64,000 nucleotides of DNA from Apilactobacillus micheneri (GTDB taxonomy: Bacteria > Bacillota > Bacilli > Lactobacillales > Lactobacillaceae), in NCBI RefSeq assembly GCF_002993975.1, contig NZ_POSO01000002.1, positions 331,469-395,468 of the forward strand. Reading direction: 5' to 3'. The notes below the pieces were generated by a model that had not been told where the DNA came from, searched no databases, and saw only the letters and a program-made list of their open reading frames with translations. The stretch's first letter is position 1. Every line of letters starts with the position of its first letter. Shown here piece after piece: positions 1-7,954 of the stretch. Made by a program: the position numbers and the translations under genes.

Positions 1-214
1 TAATTATTGCGTTACATTTTGTTACATCTAAGGTGTTGGCACCATGATTTGTGATTGCAGCTGCTTTTTTGATTTCAATGTAGCTTTCAATAATTTTGGG
101 ATGGACTAACTCTTTAGTAATAGGGAAATTACCGACGGCTCTAAGTGCATGAATACCATATAGCGCTTTATCAGGAACTTCCATTTTACCAACACAATCT
201 TCTTCAATTCTCAT
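1..214 (-). CDS. aspA: aspartate ammonia-lyase, N-terminal part (runs off the window)
   Basis: The first 71 codons of an aspartase/class II fumarase family enzyme, which would deaminate aspartate to fumarate. The product begins MRIEEDCVGKMEVP and continues with ALYGIHALRAVGNFPIT, the conserved N-terminal signature of AspA (DxxGxxxVPxxALYGIxTxRAxxNFPI). I start it at the ATG at 214 because an AGGAG sequence lies 9 bases upstream; an ATG at 223 directly abuts that site. The gene is cut by the left edge, so the catalytic SSxMPxKxN loop is not visible and fumarase cannot be fully excluded. Transcribed divergently from the aminotransferase. Confidence 0.85.
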   Translation of the reverse strand, partial: MRIEEDCVGKMEVPDKALYGIHALRAVGNFPITKELVHPKIIESYIEIKKAAAITNHGANTLDVTKCNAII

Positions 215-314
215 TACAAGCATCTCCTAATCAATCTTCTGTTATAAAACCTTACATAAGATTATAGTTCATATCTTTAATATGTCAATTTAATTTGAAA
301 GGTTATTGTTAATA

Positions 315-343
315 TTGACAATGACCAATTATAATATTAGAAT
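315..343 (+). promoter_or_regulatory. promoter of aminotransferase operon
   Basis: TTGACA at 315-320 and TAGAAT at 338-343 with a 17-base spacer, 50 bases ahead of the start codon. Confidence 0.6.
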
Positions 344-392
344 TTTAATAATTATTCTAATCATTTTCTAATGATTGTAGCAGGTGATTTAT

Positions 393-1552
393 ATGATTGA
401 AAAAATTAATAAAGATTTACGATCAATTAAACCTAATCCTATTTTAGGTTTTAATGAAGAATTATCGAAAGAAGAGGGTTTAATTCCATTAACTTTAGGA
501 GAACCAGATTTTAATACTCCTGAACATGTTAAAGATGCGGCAATCAATGCAATTAATGATAATTACAGTCACTACACTAATCCACGTGGCATTTTAAAAT
601 TAAGAGAAGCTGCTTCTAAATTTTTGCCCAAAAATATGACTTACATTATGATGCAAAAACTCAAATTATTACTACAGCTGGAGTAACTGAAGGTATTTTT
701 GATTCTTTAGCTACGATTTTAAATCCTGGCGATAGTGTAATTGTCCCCACTCCAACTTTTCCATTGTACATGGATAATATTCAATTACATGGTGCGCATG
801 TAATCGAAGTTGATACTTCTGCAGATGGCTTTATGTTAACCCCAGAAAAATTAAAACAAACATTAGCTGAAAATAAAAATGTAAAAGCAATGGTTATTAA
901 TTCACCAGGTAATCCCACTGGAATTTCTTATGATGAAGAAAACCTTAAAGGTTTAGCAAAAGTTATAAAAGATAATTCTATCTTTTGTATTAGTGATGAA
1001 ATATACAGTGAATTAACTTATGGTGAACCACACATTTCAATTGCTAAATTCATTCCAGAACAAACCATTGTTTTGAATGGATTGTCTAAATCACATGCAA
1101 TGACTGGTTGGAGAATTGGTTTTATTATGGCACCAGCAGACCTAATTAAGATGATTAATGTGGTTCATCAGTACGCAGTGACATCAGTTACTGATAATGT
1201 ACAATTTGCAGCTTTGGAAGCTTTAACAAATGGTTTAGATGATGGTCTCAAAATGAGAGATGTATATGCAAAAAGACTAGATTTATTGCGATCTGGATTA
1301 GAAAAGGCTGGATTTGTTAGTGCTAAACCCACTGGAGCATTTTATATTTTTGCCAAAATTCCAGAACAATTTACTCAAGATGATTTTGCATTTAGTCGTC
1401 AATTGGCACATCAAGCTAAAGTAGGTGTAATTCCAGGTAGTTCATTTGGAAAAGGTGGCGCTGGATATATTCGAATCAGTTATGCTACCAGTGAAAAGAA
1501 TTTAAAAGAGGCAATCAAAAGAATCCAAAATTTTGTTAAACAAGAAGGCTAA
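393..1552 (+). pseudogene. PLP-dependent class I/II aminotransferase, frameshifted
   Basis: A fold-type I aminotransferase (AraT/PatA group) transferring the amino group of an amino acid to a 2-oxo acid. The first reading frame gives an N-terminal part with LTLGEPDFNTPEHV and HYTNPRGILKLREAA; the rest, including NSPGNPTG, SDEIYSELTYG and the Schiff-base lysine in LSKSHAMTGWR, lies in the -1 frame. The switch is at about 629-634 (CCCAAAAAT), where one more A would give an uninterrupted 386-residue protein of normal length. No good slippery heptamer is in phase, so I read it as a one-base deletion (true mutation or assembly error). Start at ATG 393 after AGGTGA. The dehydrogenase starts two bases after its stop, so the pair is one operon. 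Confidence 0.85.
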
Positions 1553-1554
1553 TT

Positions 1555-2544
1555 ATGAAATTATTGATGTACTCAATTAGAGAAGATGAACTAGATAATT
1601 TAAAAGAAATTGAACAAAAATATGCTGTGAAAATAAGTACAACTGATAAGCCCTTAAATGTAGATACTGTAGATTTGGCAAAGGGCTTTGATGGCATTAC
1701 GGTACAACAACATGGCAATATTGATGACGATATTATTTACCAAAAATTACATGATTTTGGGATTAAACAAATTTCATTGCGAATTACTGGATATGAAATT
1801 ATTAATTTTGCTGCAGCTAAGAAATATGATCTTAAAATTACCAATGTTCCAGCATATTCACCACGTTCAGTGAGTGAATTAGTATTAGCTGATGTAATGT
1901 CGTTATTACGTCATCTACGTGAAACGCATTTGCGTGAAGATAATGCTGATTTTGCTTGGAATGGATTACAGGCTAGAGAGATTCATAATCTTACAGTTGG
2001 TATTATTGGTGCTGGAAAAATTGGGAGTGCGGTTGCTCGAATTTTTAAAGCACTTGGTTCCAAGGTGCTTGTTTCAGATCCAGTTAAGCGACCTGAACTA
2101 TTTGATACCGTTGAATATGTAGATTATGATACTTTGTTAACCAAATCTGATATCGTTACAATGCATACACCAATGACTGATTTCATGCATCATTTTATGA
2201 ATATTGATAGATTTAAACAAATGAAAAAGGATGCTATTTTTATCAACGCTTCTCGTGGACCAGTTGTTGACACAAAAGATTTAATTGCAGCACTTAATGA
2301 TAATGAAATTGCAGCTGCTGCAGTTGATACCTTTGAAGGTGAAGCTGGCATTACTGGTGTTGATTTATCTAAACCAGGATTTGAAAATGAAGATTTATCA
2401 GAATTATTAAAAATGCCCAATGTGATAGTTACCCCACATATTGGTTTTTATACAGATGCAGCTGTTAAAAATATGGACATGATATCATCAATTGATTCAA
2501 TTAAAATCGTTAAAGGCGAAGAGCCACTACACTTAGTTAAATAA
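1555..2544 (+). CDS. D-2-hydroxyacid dehydrogenase (D-lactate/D-hydroxyisocaproate type)
   Basis: NAD-dependent reduction of a 2-oxo acid to the D-2-hydroxy acid; 329 residues, normal for the LdhA/HicDH family. Visible features are the dinucleotide site GIIGAGKIGSA at about residues 149-159, the substrate arginine in INASRGPVVDT, the glutamate in DTFEGEAG, and the acid-base histidine in VTPHIGFYTD. It follows an aminotransferase with a 2-base gap, which suggests that transamination products (oxo acids of branched or aromatic amino acids, or pyruvate) are its substrates. Classical D-lactate dehydrogenase is the alternative; the sequence alone does not decide. Confidence 0.85.
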   Translation: MKLLMYSIREDELDNLKEIEQKYAVKISTTDKPLNVDTVDLAKGFDGITVQQHGNIDDDIIYQKLHDFGIKQISLRITGYEIINFAAAKKYDLKITNVPAYSPRSVSELVLADVMSLLRHLRETHLREDNADFAWNGLQAREIHNLTVGIIGAGKIGSAVARIFKALGSKVLVSDPVKRPELFDTVEYVDYDTLLTKSDIVTMHTPMTDFMHHFMNIDRFKQMKKDAIFINASRGPVVDTKDLIAALNDNEIAAAAVDTFEGEAGITGVDLSKPGFENEDLSELLKMPNVIVTPHIGFYTDAAVKNMDMISSIDSIKIVKGEEPLHLVK

Positions 2545-2552
2545 AATATATT

Positions 2553-2590
2553 AAAAACAGTAATCTTAATTAAGATTACTGTTTTATTTT
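2553..2590 (+). terminator. intrinsic terminator
   Basis: Inverted repeat AAACAGTAATCTT / AAGATTACTGTTT with an AATT loop followed by TTTATTTT, 10 bases after the dehydrogenase stop. Confidence 0.85.
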
Positions 2591-2651
2591 GTCATATATA
2601 TTTGACAAATATATAAATTAGTTTTATGTTATGTGTAACATATATGTGACA
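2589..2651 (+). promoter_or_regulatory. promoter and candidate operators of the XRE-ABC operon
   Basis: TTGACA (2602-2607) and TATGTT (2625-2630), 17-base spacer. The -35 lies inside a perfect palindrome TTGTCA-N8-TGACAA (2589-2608), and a second imperfect palindrome TGTAACA-N4-TGTGACA (2634-2651) sits just below the -10. Both share the TGTCA/TGTAAC half-site, as expected for autoregulation by the XRE protein encoded next; that link is inference. Confidence 0.5.
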
Positions 2652-2671
2652 GAAAATAAGGAGGCTTATTT

Positions 2672-2872
2672 TTGAATCGTGTTCGCGAATATCGAGAGAA
2701 ACAAGGATTATCACAGTTTGCTCTATCGCAAAAGATTGGAGTAGCGAGGCAAACTATTAATCTGATTGAAAATAATAAATATAATCCATCATTAAACTTA
2801 TGTATTAGTTTGGCCAAAGTTTTAGGTACTAATTTGAATGGATTGTTTTGGGAGGAAGACGATGAAAATTAA
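2672..2872 (+). CDS. XRE-family transcriptional regulator (66 aa)
   Basis: A single helix-turn-helix domain protein of the small YozG/Cro type: residues 1-60 form the HTH (REKQGLSQFALSQKIGVARQTINLIENNK). TTG start chosen at 2672 because AGGAGG lies about 9 bases upstream. It leads an operon with a DUF3278 membrane protein and an ABC exporter, overlapping the next gene by 11 bases. Small XRE proteins of this kind usually repress the adjacent export operon; two palindromes at the promoter are the likely targets. Confidence 0.9.
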   Translation: MNRVREYREKQGLSQFALSQKIGVARQTINLIENNKYNPSLNLCISLAKVLGTNLNGLFWEEDDEN

Positions 2873-3392
2873 AGAATCACTTTTAACTAAGTATATGAAA
2901 ATGATTTTGGGTATTCCAGGTCAATTAGATGAATATAGAAAACAAGAAATGCAGAGAATTTGTAATAATGCATTTGTAATTACCTGGTTATATATAGTTA
3001 CAGCAACGATGTTTTTTATGTTATATGGTTATCTTCATCCATTTAATGGAATTATGATGTTTTCAATGTCTAATGTTATATTTCTGTTCTTTGTTAGTGT
3101 CTATATGAAATTAGCGGCTAGAAAATCACATTTAACAAAAGAGGAAGTTTCAATTGAAGATTATAATAAAGCAAAGAAAAAAATATTACTTTTAAGTATT
3201 AAAGACTTTATTCTATTTGTAGTAATCTTTAACTTATTGGATGCAATTTTAAATTTTGTTTTTGATAACGATAATATCTTAAATCAAATAATTCATCCTA
3301 AAAAAGGTTTTACAATTTTAATATTTTTTGGAACATTTGTAGCAATTGGTAACTATATATCTAGACTTCATCGTATGAAAAAAATGAAATAG
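2862..3392 (+). CDS. DUF3278 family membrane protein
   Basis: 176-residue protein with an N-terminal stretch typical of DUF3278 (LTKYMKMILGIPGQLDEYRKQE, read in parts) followed by four predicted membrane segments at roughly 40-60, 65-85, 110-130 and 145-165. Start at ATG 2862, preceded by GGAGGAA; an upstream in-frame ATG at 2838 lies inside the XRE gene and lacks a ribosome site. DUF3278 proteins in lactobacilli regularly sit between a small XRE regulator and an ABC exporter, exactly as here; their molecular role is not established. Confidence 0.75.
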   Translation: MKIKESLLTKYMKMILGIPGQLDEYRKQEMQRICNNAFVITWLYIVTATMFFMLYGYLHPFNGIMMFSMSNVIFLFFVSVYMKLAARKSHLTKEEVSIEDYNKAKKKILLLSIKDFILFVVIFNLLDAILNFVFDNDNILNQIIHPKKGFTILIFFGTFVAIGNYISRLHRMKKMK

Positions 3393-3395
3393 GAG

Positions 3396-4301
3396 ATGAT
3401 CTGTATCTTACATATAAGCAAATTAGACAAGTATTTTGATAATTTACATGCTTTAAGTAATGTAAATTTCGATGCACAAAATGGCCGTATTTTAGGACTA
3501 ATTGGACAAAATGGGGCTGGGAAATCCACAACTTTTCACAGTATTTTAAATTTTATTAAATACAGTGGTGAAATAACTTGGAATGGAAAACACATAGACG
3601 AAAAGGCTTTTGATGAAATTGGATATTTGCCAGAAGAACGTAGCCTTATGGAAAAAGCCACAGTTCAACAACAAATTATTTACTTTGCTAAATTAAAAAA
3701 TCGCAAAGCTAATTGGACTAAGCCTAGAATTAAAGGCTGGATGAAAAAATTTGATGTTAAAGGTGAATTAAATTCTAAATTAAAATCATTATCCAAGGGG
3801 AATCAACAAAAAATTCAATTAATTTGTACGTTGATTCATGAACCTAAATTAATTATCTTGGATGAACCATTTAGCGGACTTGATCCAGTAAACGCTGATT
3901 TATTAAAACAATCAATTTTAGAGGCGAAAGACAATGGTGCGACCATCATCTTCTCTAGTCATAATATGAATAACGTGGAAGAAATTTGTGATGATCTAGT
4001 AATGCTTAGAAATGGTGAAGTTGTTTTAAATGGATCAGTACAGGATGTCAGAAATCAATTTGGCAAAAATGAACTTTATGTAACAACCCCCATGTCCAAA
4101 GATGAACTACAACAATTACCAGGAGTTTTGTCGGTAAAAATTCGTGATAATAATAAATATATGTTGGATTTATCTAATCCAGATGCTGGAGTTGAACTAT
4201 TTAAATTAATCAGTAAGGGTAAATATATTGAGGAATTTAGTCAACAACCACCATCATTAGATGAAATTTTTAGAGAAAAGGTTGGTGAAACCAATGAATA
4301 A
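3396..4301 (+). CDS. ABC transporter ATP-binding protein (NatA/YhaQ-like)
   Basis: ATPase subunit of an ABC-2 type exporter. Walker A GQNGAGKS at about 37-44, signature LSKGNQQK, Walker B LIILDEP, switch histidine in FSSHNMNNVEE, and a C-terminal DUF4162-like extension. The start is odd: AGGAG (3391-3395) directly abuts the ATG at 3396, and the codon at usual spacing in the same frame is ATC (3405), where homologues normally begin (xLHISKLDKYF). Either the abutting ATG is used through translational coupling, or AUC is the start. Partner permease overlaps its stop codon by 8 bases. Substrate unknown; drug, peptide or sodium export are typical of the group. Confidence 0.85.
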   Translation: MICILHISKLDKYFDNLHALSNVNFDAQNGRILGLIGQNGAGKSTTFHSILNFIKYSGEITWNGKHIDEKAFDEIGYLPEERSLMEKATVQQQIIYFAKLKNRKANWTKPRIKGWMKKFDVKGELNSKLKSLSKGNQQKIQLICTLIHEPKLIILDEPFSGLDPVNADLLKQSILEAKDNGATIIFSSHNMNNVEEICDDLVMLRNGEVVLNGSVQDVRNQFGKNELYVTTPMSKDELQQLPGVLSVKIRDNNKYMLDLSNPDAGVELFKLISKGKYIEEFSQQPPSLDEIFREKVGETNE

Positions 4302-5535
4302 ATTTAAGGCAATTGTTTCAGAAACTTATATGAACCAAGTTAAATCTAAAAGTTTTATTGCATTATTATTGATGCCATTAATATTTATAATAATTGGTGC
4401 AGGAGCTGGATATATAAGTTATTCCAATGCATCATCCTCTGCAGAACAAGATCAAGTCGCTATTGTTGGTGATTCAAGTATAAAAAAGTCATTAGTTAAA
4501 TTAGACGGAGACTCAATTGATTCTTCTGTAAAAACAGAGAAGCAAGCTCAAAATAAGATTAAATCAGATGATATTTATGGATACGTAAAAATGTCTAAAA
4601 ATAATAATAAGATTAAGGCTCAATATATCGGTAACGATTATCTTGATAGCGATGTTAAACATGATTTGATGCAAACTTTATCTTTAAAACAAAATGAACT
4701 TAATATTAGTAACGGTGGTTTAACAAAAGATCAGATACAAAAATTATCTAATAAACCATTATTTGAAAGTCATATTGAAAAACAAAAATCAGAAAATTCT
4801 GAAAATAATGACAATGGTATTAAGATGGCATCACTACAAACGCTAATTTTTGTTTTATATTTCTTCTTAATAATGTATTCATCAGTAACTGCTAGTACAA
4901 TTGCAAAAGATAAAGGTTCAAAAATAATAGAGGTTATATTTAGCAGTACTACCGCTACCAAATATTTCTTAGGTAAAATTGTAGGAATCATCCTCACTCT
5001 TATAACTCAATTAATTGCTTACTTAATTATGATATTTGCTGGATATAAGTTTTTATCAACAGCTTCTTTCTCTAAAGACATTGTGAATGAAAGTTCAGAT
5101 ACAATTCATCAAATGATAGGTAATTTTATAAACATTAATTTAGCATTTATTGTTTTAGGTTTAATTGTTGGAATAATTTTATCAGCAGCTGCTGGTGCAT
5201 TAGTTGCCAGAAAAGAAGATGCATCAAAATCAGCACAGCCAGTTGTTATGATTACATTATTACTATTTTTGCTATCTATTATGTTCCAAAATAATAGTAA
5301 TAGTATCATTCCTCAAATTCTTTCTTATTTCCCATTATCATCATGTTTCTTTATGCCTATTAGAATGATTAACAATCAGGCTAATATTTTTGAAGGAATA
5401 ATTTCATTGATTATTTTGATTGCATTTATTATTGGATTAACCTATTTTATTTCTAAAGTTTATAAGGGACTTATGTTGCAAAACAGCAATGAAGGCTGGT
5501 TCAAAAATTTAATTAAAGGTGTAAAATACCGTTAA
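4294..5535 (+). CDS. ABC-2 type transporter permease (NatB/YhaP-like)
   Basis: 413-residue permease: one membrane segment near the N-terminus (about 20-42), a large extracytoplasmic domain to about residue 175, then five or six membrane segments. This layout is that of NatB/YhaP permeases. Start at ATG 4294, inside the end of the ATPase gene, with AGGTTGG just upstream; the longer frame to 4261 has no ribosome site. It forms an exporter with the preceding ATPase; regulation is presumably by the XRE protein at the head of the operon. The substrate cannot be told from sequence. Confidence 0.85.
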   Translation: MNKFKAIVSETYMNQVKSKSFIALLLMPLIFIIIGAGAGYISYSNASSSAEQDQVAIVGDSSIKKSLVKLDGDSIDSSVKTEKQAQNKIKSDDIYGYVKMSKNNNKIKAQYIGNDYLDSDVKHDLMQTLSLKQNELNISNGGLTKDQIQKLSNKPLFESHIEKQKSENSENNDNGIKMASLQTLIFVLYFFLIMYSSVTASTIAKDKGSKIIEVIFSSTTATKYFLGKIVGIILTLITQLIAYLIMIFAGYKFLSTASFSKDIVNESSDTIHQMIGNFININLAFIVLGLIVGIILSAAAGALVARKEDASKSAQPVVMITLLLFLLSIMFQNNSNSIIPQILSYFPLSSCFFMPIRMINNQANIFEGIISLIILIAFIIGLTYFISKVYKGLMLQNSNEGWFKNLIKGVKYR

Positions 5536-5561
5536 TTATAATTTAAAGGGGACAATGATTT

Positions 5562-6118
5562 ATGTCTGAACTTGAAAAGATGAAAAAGGGTGAATTGTTT
5601 TTTCTCGGAGATGAAGTATTCACTAATCGAAAACAACATTACAAGAAATTATGCTTAGAATATGATTCAATTCCTAAATCAGATGAGAAAGCAAGAAACG
5701 ATAAAATGAAAGAAATGTTGGGTGGATATGGTGAACATGTCTATATTCAATCAAACTTTAATTTTGATCATGGTCAAAATATATATGTAGGATCTTATTT
5801 TTTGCTAATTATAATTTGACTATTTTGGATATTAATGATGTTGTTATTGGTAATAATGTTTTGATTGGCCCAGATGTTGGAATTTATACAATTAATCATC
5901 CAATTAATGCTGAAGCTCGTAATCAAGGATTAGGGCAAGCATTGCCAGTTCATATTGGTAATGATGTTTGGATTGGTGGTCATTCAACTATTGTTCCAGG
6001 TGTAACTATTGGTAGTAATGTGGTAATTGCTGCTGGGGCAGTTGTAACCAAAGATATTCCCGATAATGTTATTGCAGGCGGAGTTCCGGCTAAAGTTATT
6101 AAAACCATTGAAGATTAA
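5562..6118 (+). pseudogene. maa: maltose O-acetyltransferase (hexapeptide repeat), frameshifted
   Basis: Acetyl-CoA-dependent sugar O-acetyltransferase of the Maa/LacA family. Residues 1-85 (MSELEKMKKGELFFLGDEVF through FDHGQNIYVGSYF) are in one frame; the left-handed beta-helix repeats, including the catalytic NHP motif (TINHPINAEARNQG) and the C-terminal GGVPAKVIK, are in the -1 frame. The break is at the T-run 5799-5804; one added T gives VGSYFFANYNLTILD and a full 185-residue enzyme. T TTT TTG could slip, but nothing suggests programmed frameshifting in this family, so a homopolymer deletion or assembly error is likelier. Confidence 0.85.
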
Positions 6119-6121
6119 TAT

Positions 6122-6168
6122 TAAAAAAGACTAAATATCATTAAAAATATGGTATTTAGTCTTTTTTA
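6122..6168 (+). terminator. intrinsic terminator
   Basis: AAAAAAGACTAAATA / TATTTAGTCTTTTTT stem; the symmetry lets it serve both the maa remnant and the leftward genes. Confidence 0.85.
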
Positions 6169-6178
6169 ATTAATAATT

Positions 6179-6367
6179 TTATTTCAAATCTTCTTTTGGA
6201 ATTATTATCCATAATAACAAGTATAAGATTAAACCTGGAAATGGAGTAAGCGTCAAAATTACCCATATGATCCTTAAAATTGTTTTATTCCAATTAAATT
6301 GTTTAGCAATACCACTTAATACTCCAGCAAATATATTATTTGCAGCATCTCATCTTATATTATTCAT
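6179..6367 (-). pseudogene. PspC-domain small membrane protein with premature stop
   Basis: Reading leftward from ATG 6367 (preceded by TAAGGAG) the frame gives MNNIR, then a TGA, then DAANNIFAGVLSGIAKQF and a hydrophobic segment ending IIIPKEDLK. The part after the stop is a clear PspC/YthC-type domain (xxNxxxxGVxxGIAxxFxxxxxxxRI). The in-frame TGA at codon 6 would block a normal product; no alternative start with a ribosome site lies below it. A TGG-to-TGA change or an indel is the simplest reason. It follows the XRE membrane regulator with a gap of about 20 bases, and PspC proteins often sit beside such regulators. Confidence 0.65.
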
Positions 6368-6389
6368 GATTAATCTCCTTAACTAAATA

Positions 6390-6872
6390 CTATTTTTTAG
6401 TATATTTCTTAATATTAACGCCTCTAGTTAATGGATATTTTTTATCTAGAAGTGGATTAAACCAAGTGTCATTAGAAATCTTTAATAATATAAAACCAAT
6501 TGGCCACATAATTGCCCAAAGAAAACCAAAATGTTTCATAAATGGTGCTATCCCAATCATGATTGCAATGAAAAGAAGTATAGCAATTATATAAAGCTTT
6601 TGAACCATACGGCGTTGCTCAACTTGTTCGCTTTGATTTTCACTATAATCTGAGATGTCTTTTTCTTTACTGGAATTGCCTATTGATTCAAACAAATCAC
6701 CGATTTTTACTTCAAAAGCTTTAGCAACAAGATTAAGTGTTGTTAAATTGCCATCTTCTCCAGATTCTAATCTTTGAATAGTACGGACACTTAAGTTACA
6801 TTTTTCTGCTAAGTTTTCTTGTGTCCAACCCTTTTGCTTTCTTAAATCCTTAATTAAAGTTTTGTTTTTCAT
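6390..6872 (-). CDS. XRE-family regulator with C-terminal membrane domain
   Basis: 160-residue protein: an HTH_3 domain in residues 1-62 (KQKGWTQENLAEKCNLSVRT, QRLESGED), a polar linker, two hydrophobic segments at about 105-145, and a short cytoplasmic tail. Start at ATG 6872, which has AGGAGGC upstream; the longer open frame to 6968 has no start signal. Membrane-tethered XRE regulators of this build commonly control a neighbouring small membrane protein; here that is the PspC-like pseudogene downstream on the same strand. Confidence 0.85.
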   Translation of the reverse strand: MKNKTLIKDLRKQKGWTQENLAEKCNLSVRTIQRLESGEDGNLTTLNLVAKAFEVKIGDLFESIGNSSKEKDISDYSENQSEQVEQRRMVQKLYIIAILLFIAIMIGIAPFMKHFGFLWAIMWPIGFILLKISNDTWFNPLLDKKYPLTRGVNIKKYTKK

Positions 6873-7008
6873 AACAAAGCCTCCTATAAAATATTTATTT
6901 TCTATACTTTTATCATAGCTTAATAGCTTATTAAATGTTACGCCAGATAGGCGACACTTACACGACAATTACATGACAAGGGCATTTATATATTGTTTTA
7001 AATAAAAA

Positions 7009-7052
7009 AATAAAGCTCTACGTTAAAATATATTATCGTAAAGCTTTATTCC
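7009..7052 (-). terminator. intrinsic terminator of secreted-protein gene
   Basis: AATAAAGCTcTACG / CGTAaAGCTTTATT hairpin with a T-run on the minus strand, 20 bases below the stop of the secreted protein gene. Confidence 0.75.
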
Positions 7053-7071
7053 TTATATTAATTTAATATTA

Positions 7072-7773
7072 TTACATACGGCCAACTAATAATGTTGGAA
7101 GATTCCTAATATCACTATTTTTAATAAATGTCTTGGTTTCTTTAATTGATTGTTCAGCTAATTTTTTATCATTCCCAGTTAACTTATTGGCATCCTTTTT
7201 AGCATCTTTTAAATCTTTGTTAATTGAAGTATTTAATTTACTGATTTTTTGATCATGAATATTTTTACCTTCATATTTATAGAAAGTTAAATCTTCTGCT
7301 TGATCACAAATTTTATTTTCAATATTCATTAAATTTTTAAACTTTTTATTAGAAGTTTGTTTATTGTAAATACTTGTATAGCCAATCCATCCATTTATTT
7401 TGCCAGATTGAGAAACAATATTAGCAGCTAAACCATTTTTATAACTCCAAATATGATTGACTTTAAAATTAATTCCCTTTTGTGCAAAATTTTTAGTATC
7501 TTTGTTGCTATAGTTAACTAATTTGTCACCTTTAATATTTTTAGAAAAATCATCTTTATAATAATTAGGATCATTTTTAATTCTAAATGTATAGCCATCT
7601 TTATTTAATCGATTAGCCCATGTTTTATTTTTAGTAATTGTTTTAGCAGCATATTCTTTAGGAGCTCTTTTATAATCAACAGTTTTGGCATTAGCATTAA
7701 TTGAACTAAAAGCAGTTGTAGTAGTTATTAATGCTAATAATGCAGCTGAAATTTTAATAAATTGTTTTTTCAT
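7072..7773 (-). CDS. secreted protein of unknown function (233 aa)
   Basis: Sec signal peptide at 1-29 (MKKQF, hydrophobic ISAALLALITTTTAF, cleavage after NANA). The rest is lysine- and asparagine-rich without cysteine pairs until two single Cys, and I see no known domain, LPxTG anchor or lipobox, so a freely secreted protein is likely. The C-terminal 70 residues (KISKLNTSINKDLKDAKKDA) look helical. It is a single gene with its own terminator and a 5' region containing two TTACATAAAT repeats on the coding strand. Function cannot be assigned. Confidence 0.7.
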   Translation of the reverse strand: MKKQFIKISAALLALITTTTAFSSINANAKTVDYKRAPKEYAAKTITKNKTWANRLNKDGYTFRIKNDPNYYKDDFSKNIKGDKLVNYSNKDTKNFAQKGINFKVNHIWSYKNGLAANIVSQSGKINGWIGYTSIYNKQTSNKKFKNLMNIENKICDQAEDLTFYKYEGKNIHDQKISKLNTSINKDLKDAKKDANKLTGNDKKLAEQSIKETKTFIKNSDIRNLPTLLVGRM

Positions 7774-7918
7774 AATACAACCTTCTTATTTTTTATTTAT
7801 GTAATATTTGCATAATATTTATGTAACATTATTGTAATATTCGCTTCATCTATACTTTAACACCATATAAATAATTTTCAATAATTATTTGCAAAAAATA
7901 TAAAATGTTTCATGTGAA

Positions 7919-7954
7919 ACAAAAAAGCTTATGTTATTTAACATAAGCTTTTTA
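7919..7954 (-). terminator. terminator of the nrd-suf operon
   Basis: AAAAAGCTTATGTTA / TAACATAAGCTTTTT stem immediately below the sufB stop codon; it is symmetric and could act in both directions. Confidence 0.85.

Noticed and set aside
618-640. Programmed frameshift in the aminotransferase
   Set aside because: CCC AAA AAT in phase is not a tandem slippery heptamer, and the family has no history of frameshifting.
5790-5820. Programmed frameshift in maa (T TTT TTG)
   Set aside because: The heptamer can slip weakly, but no stimulatory structure follows and the enzyme is normally one frame.
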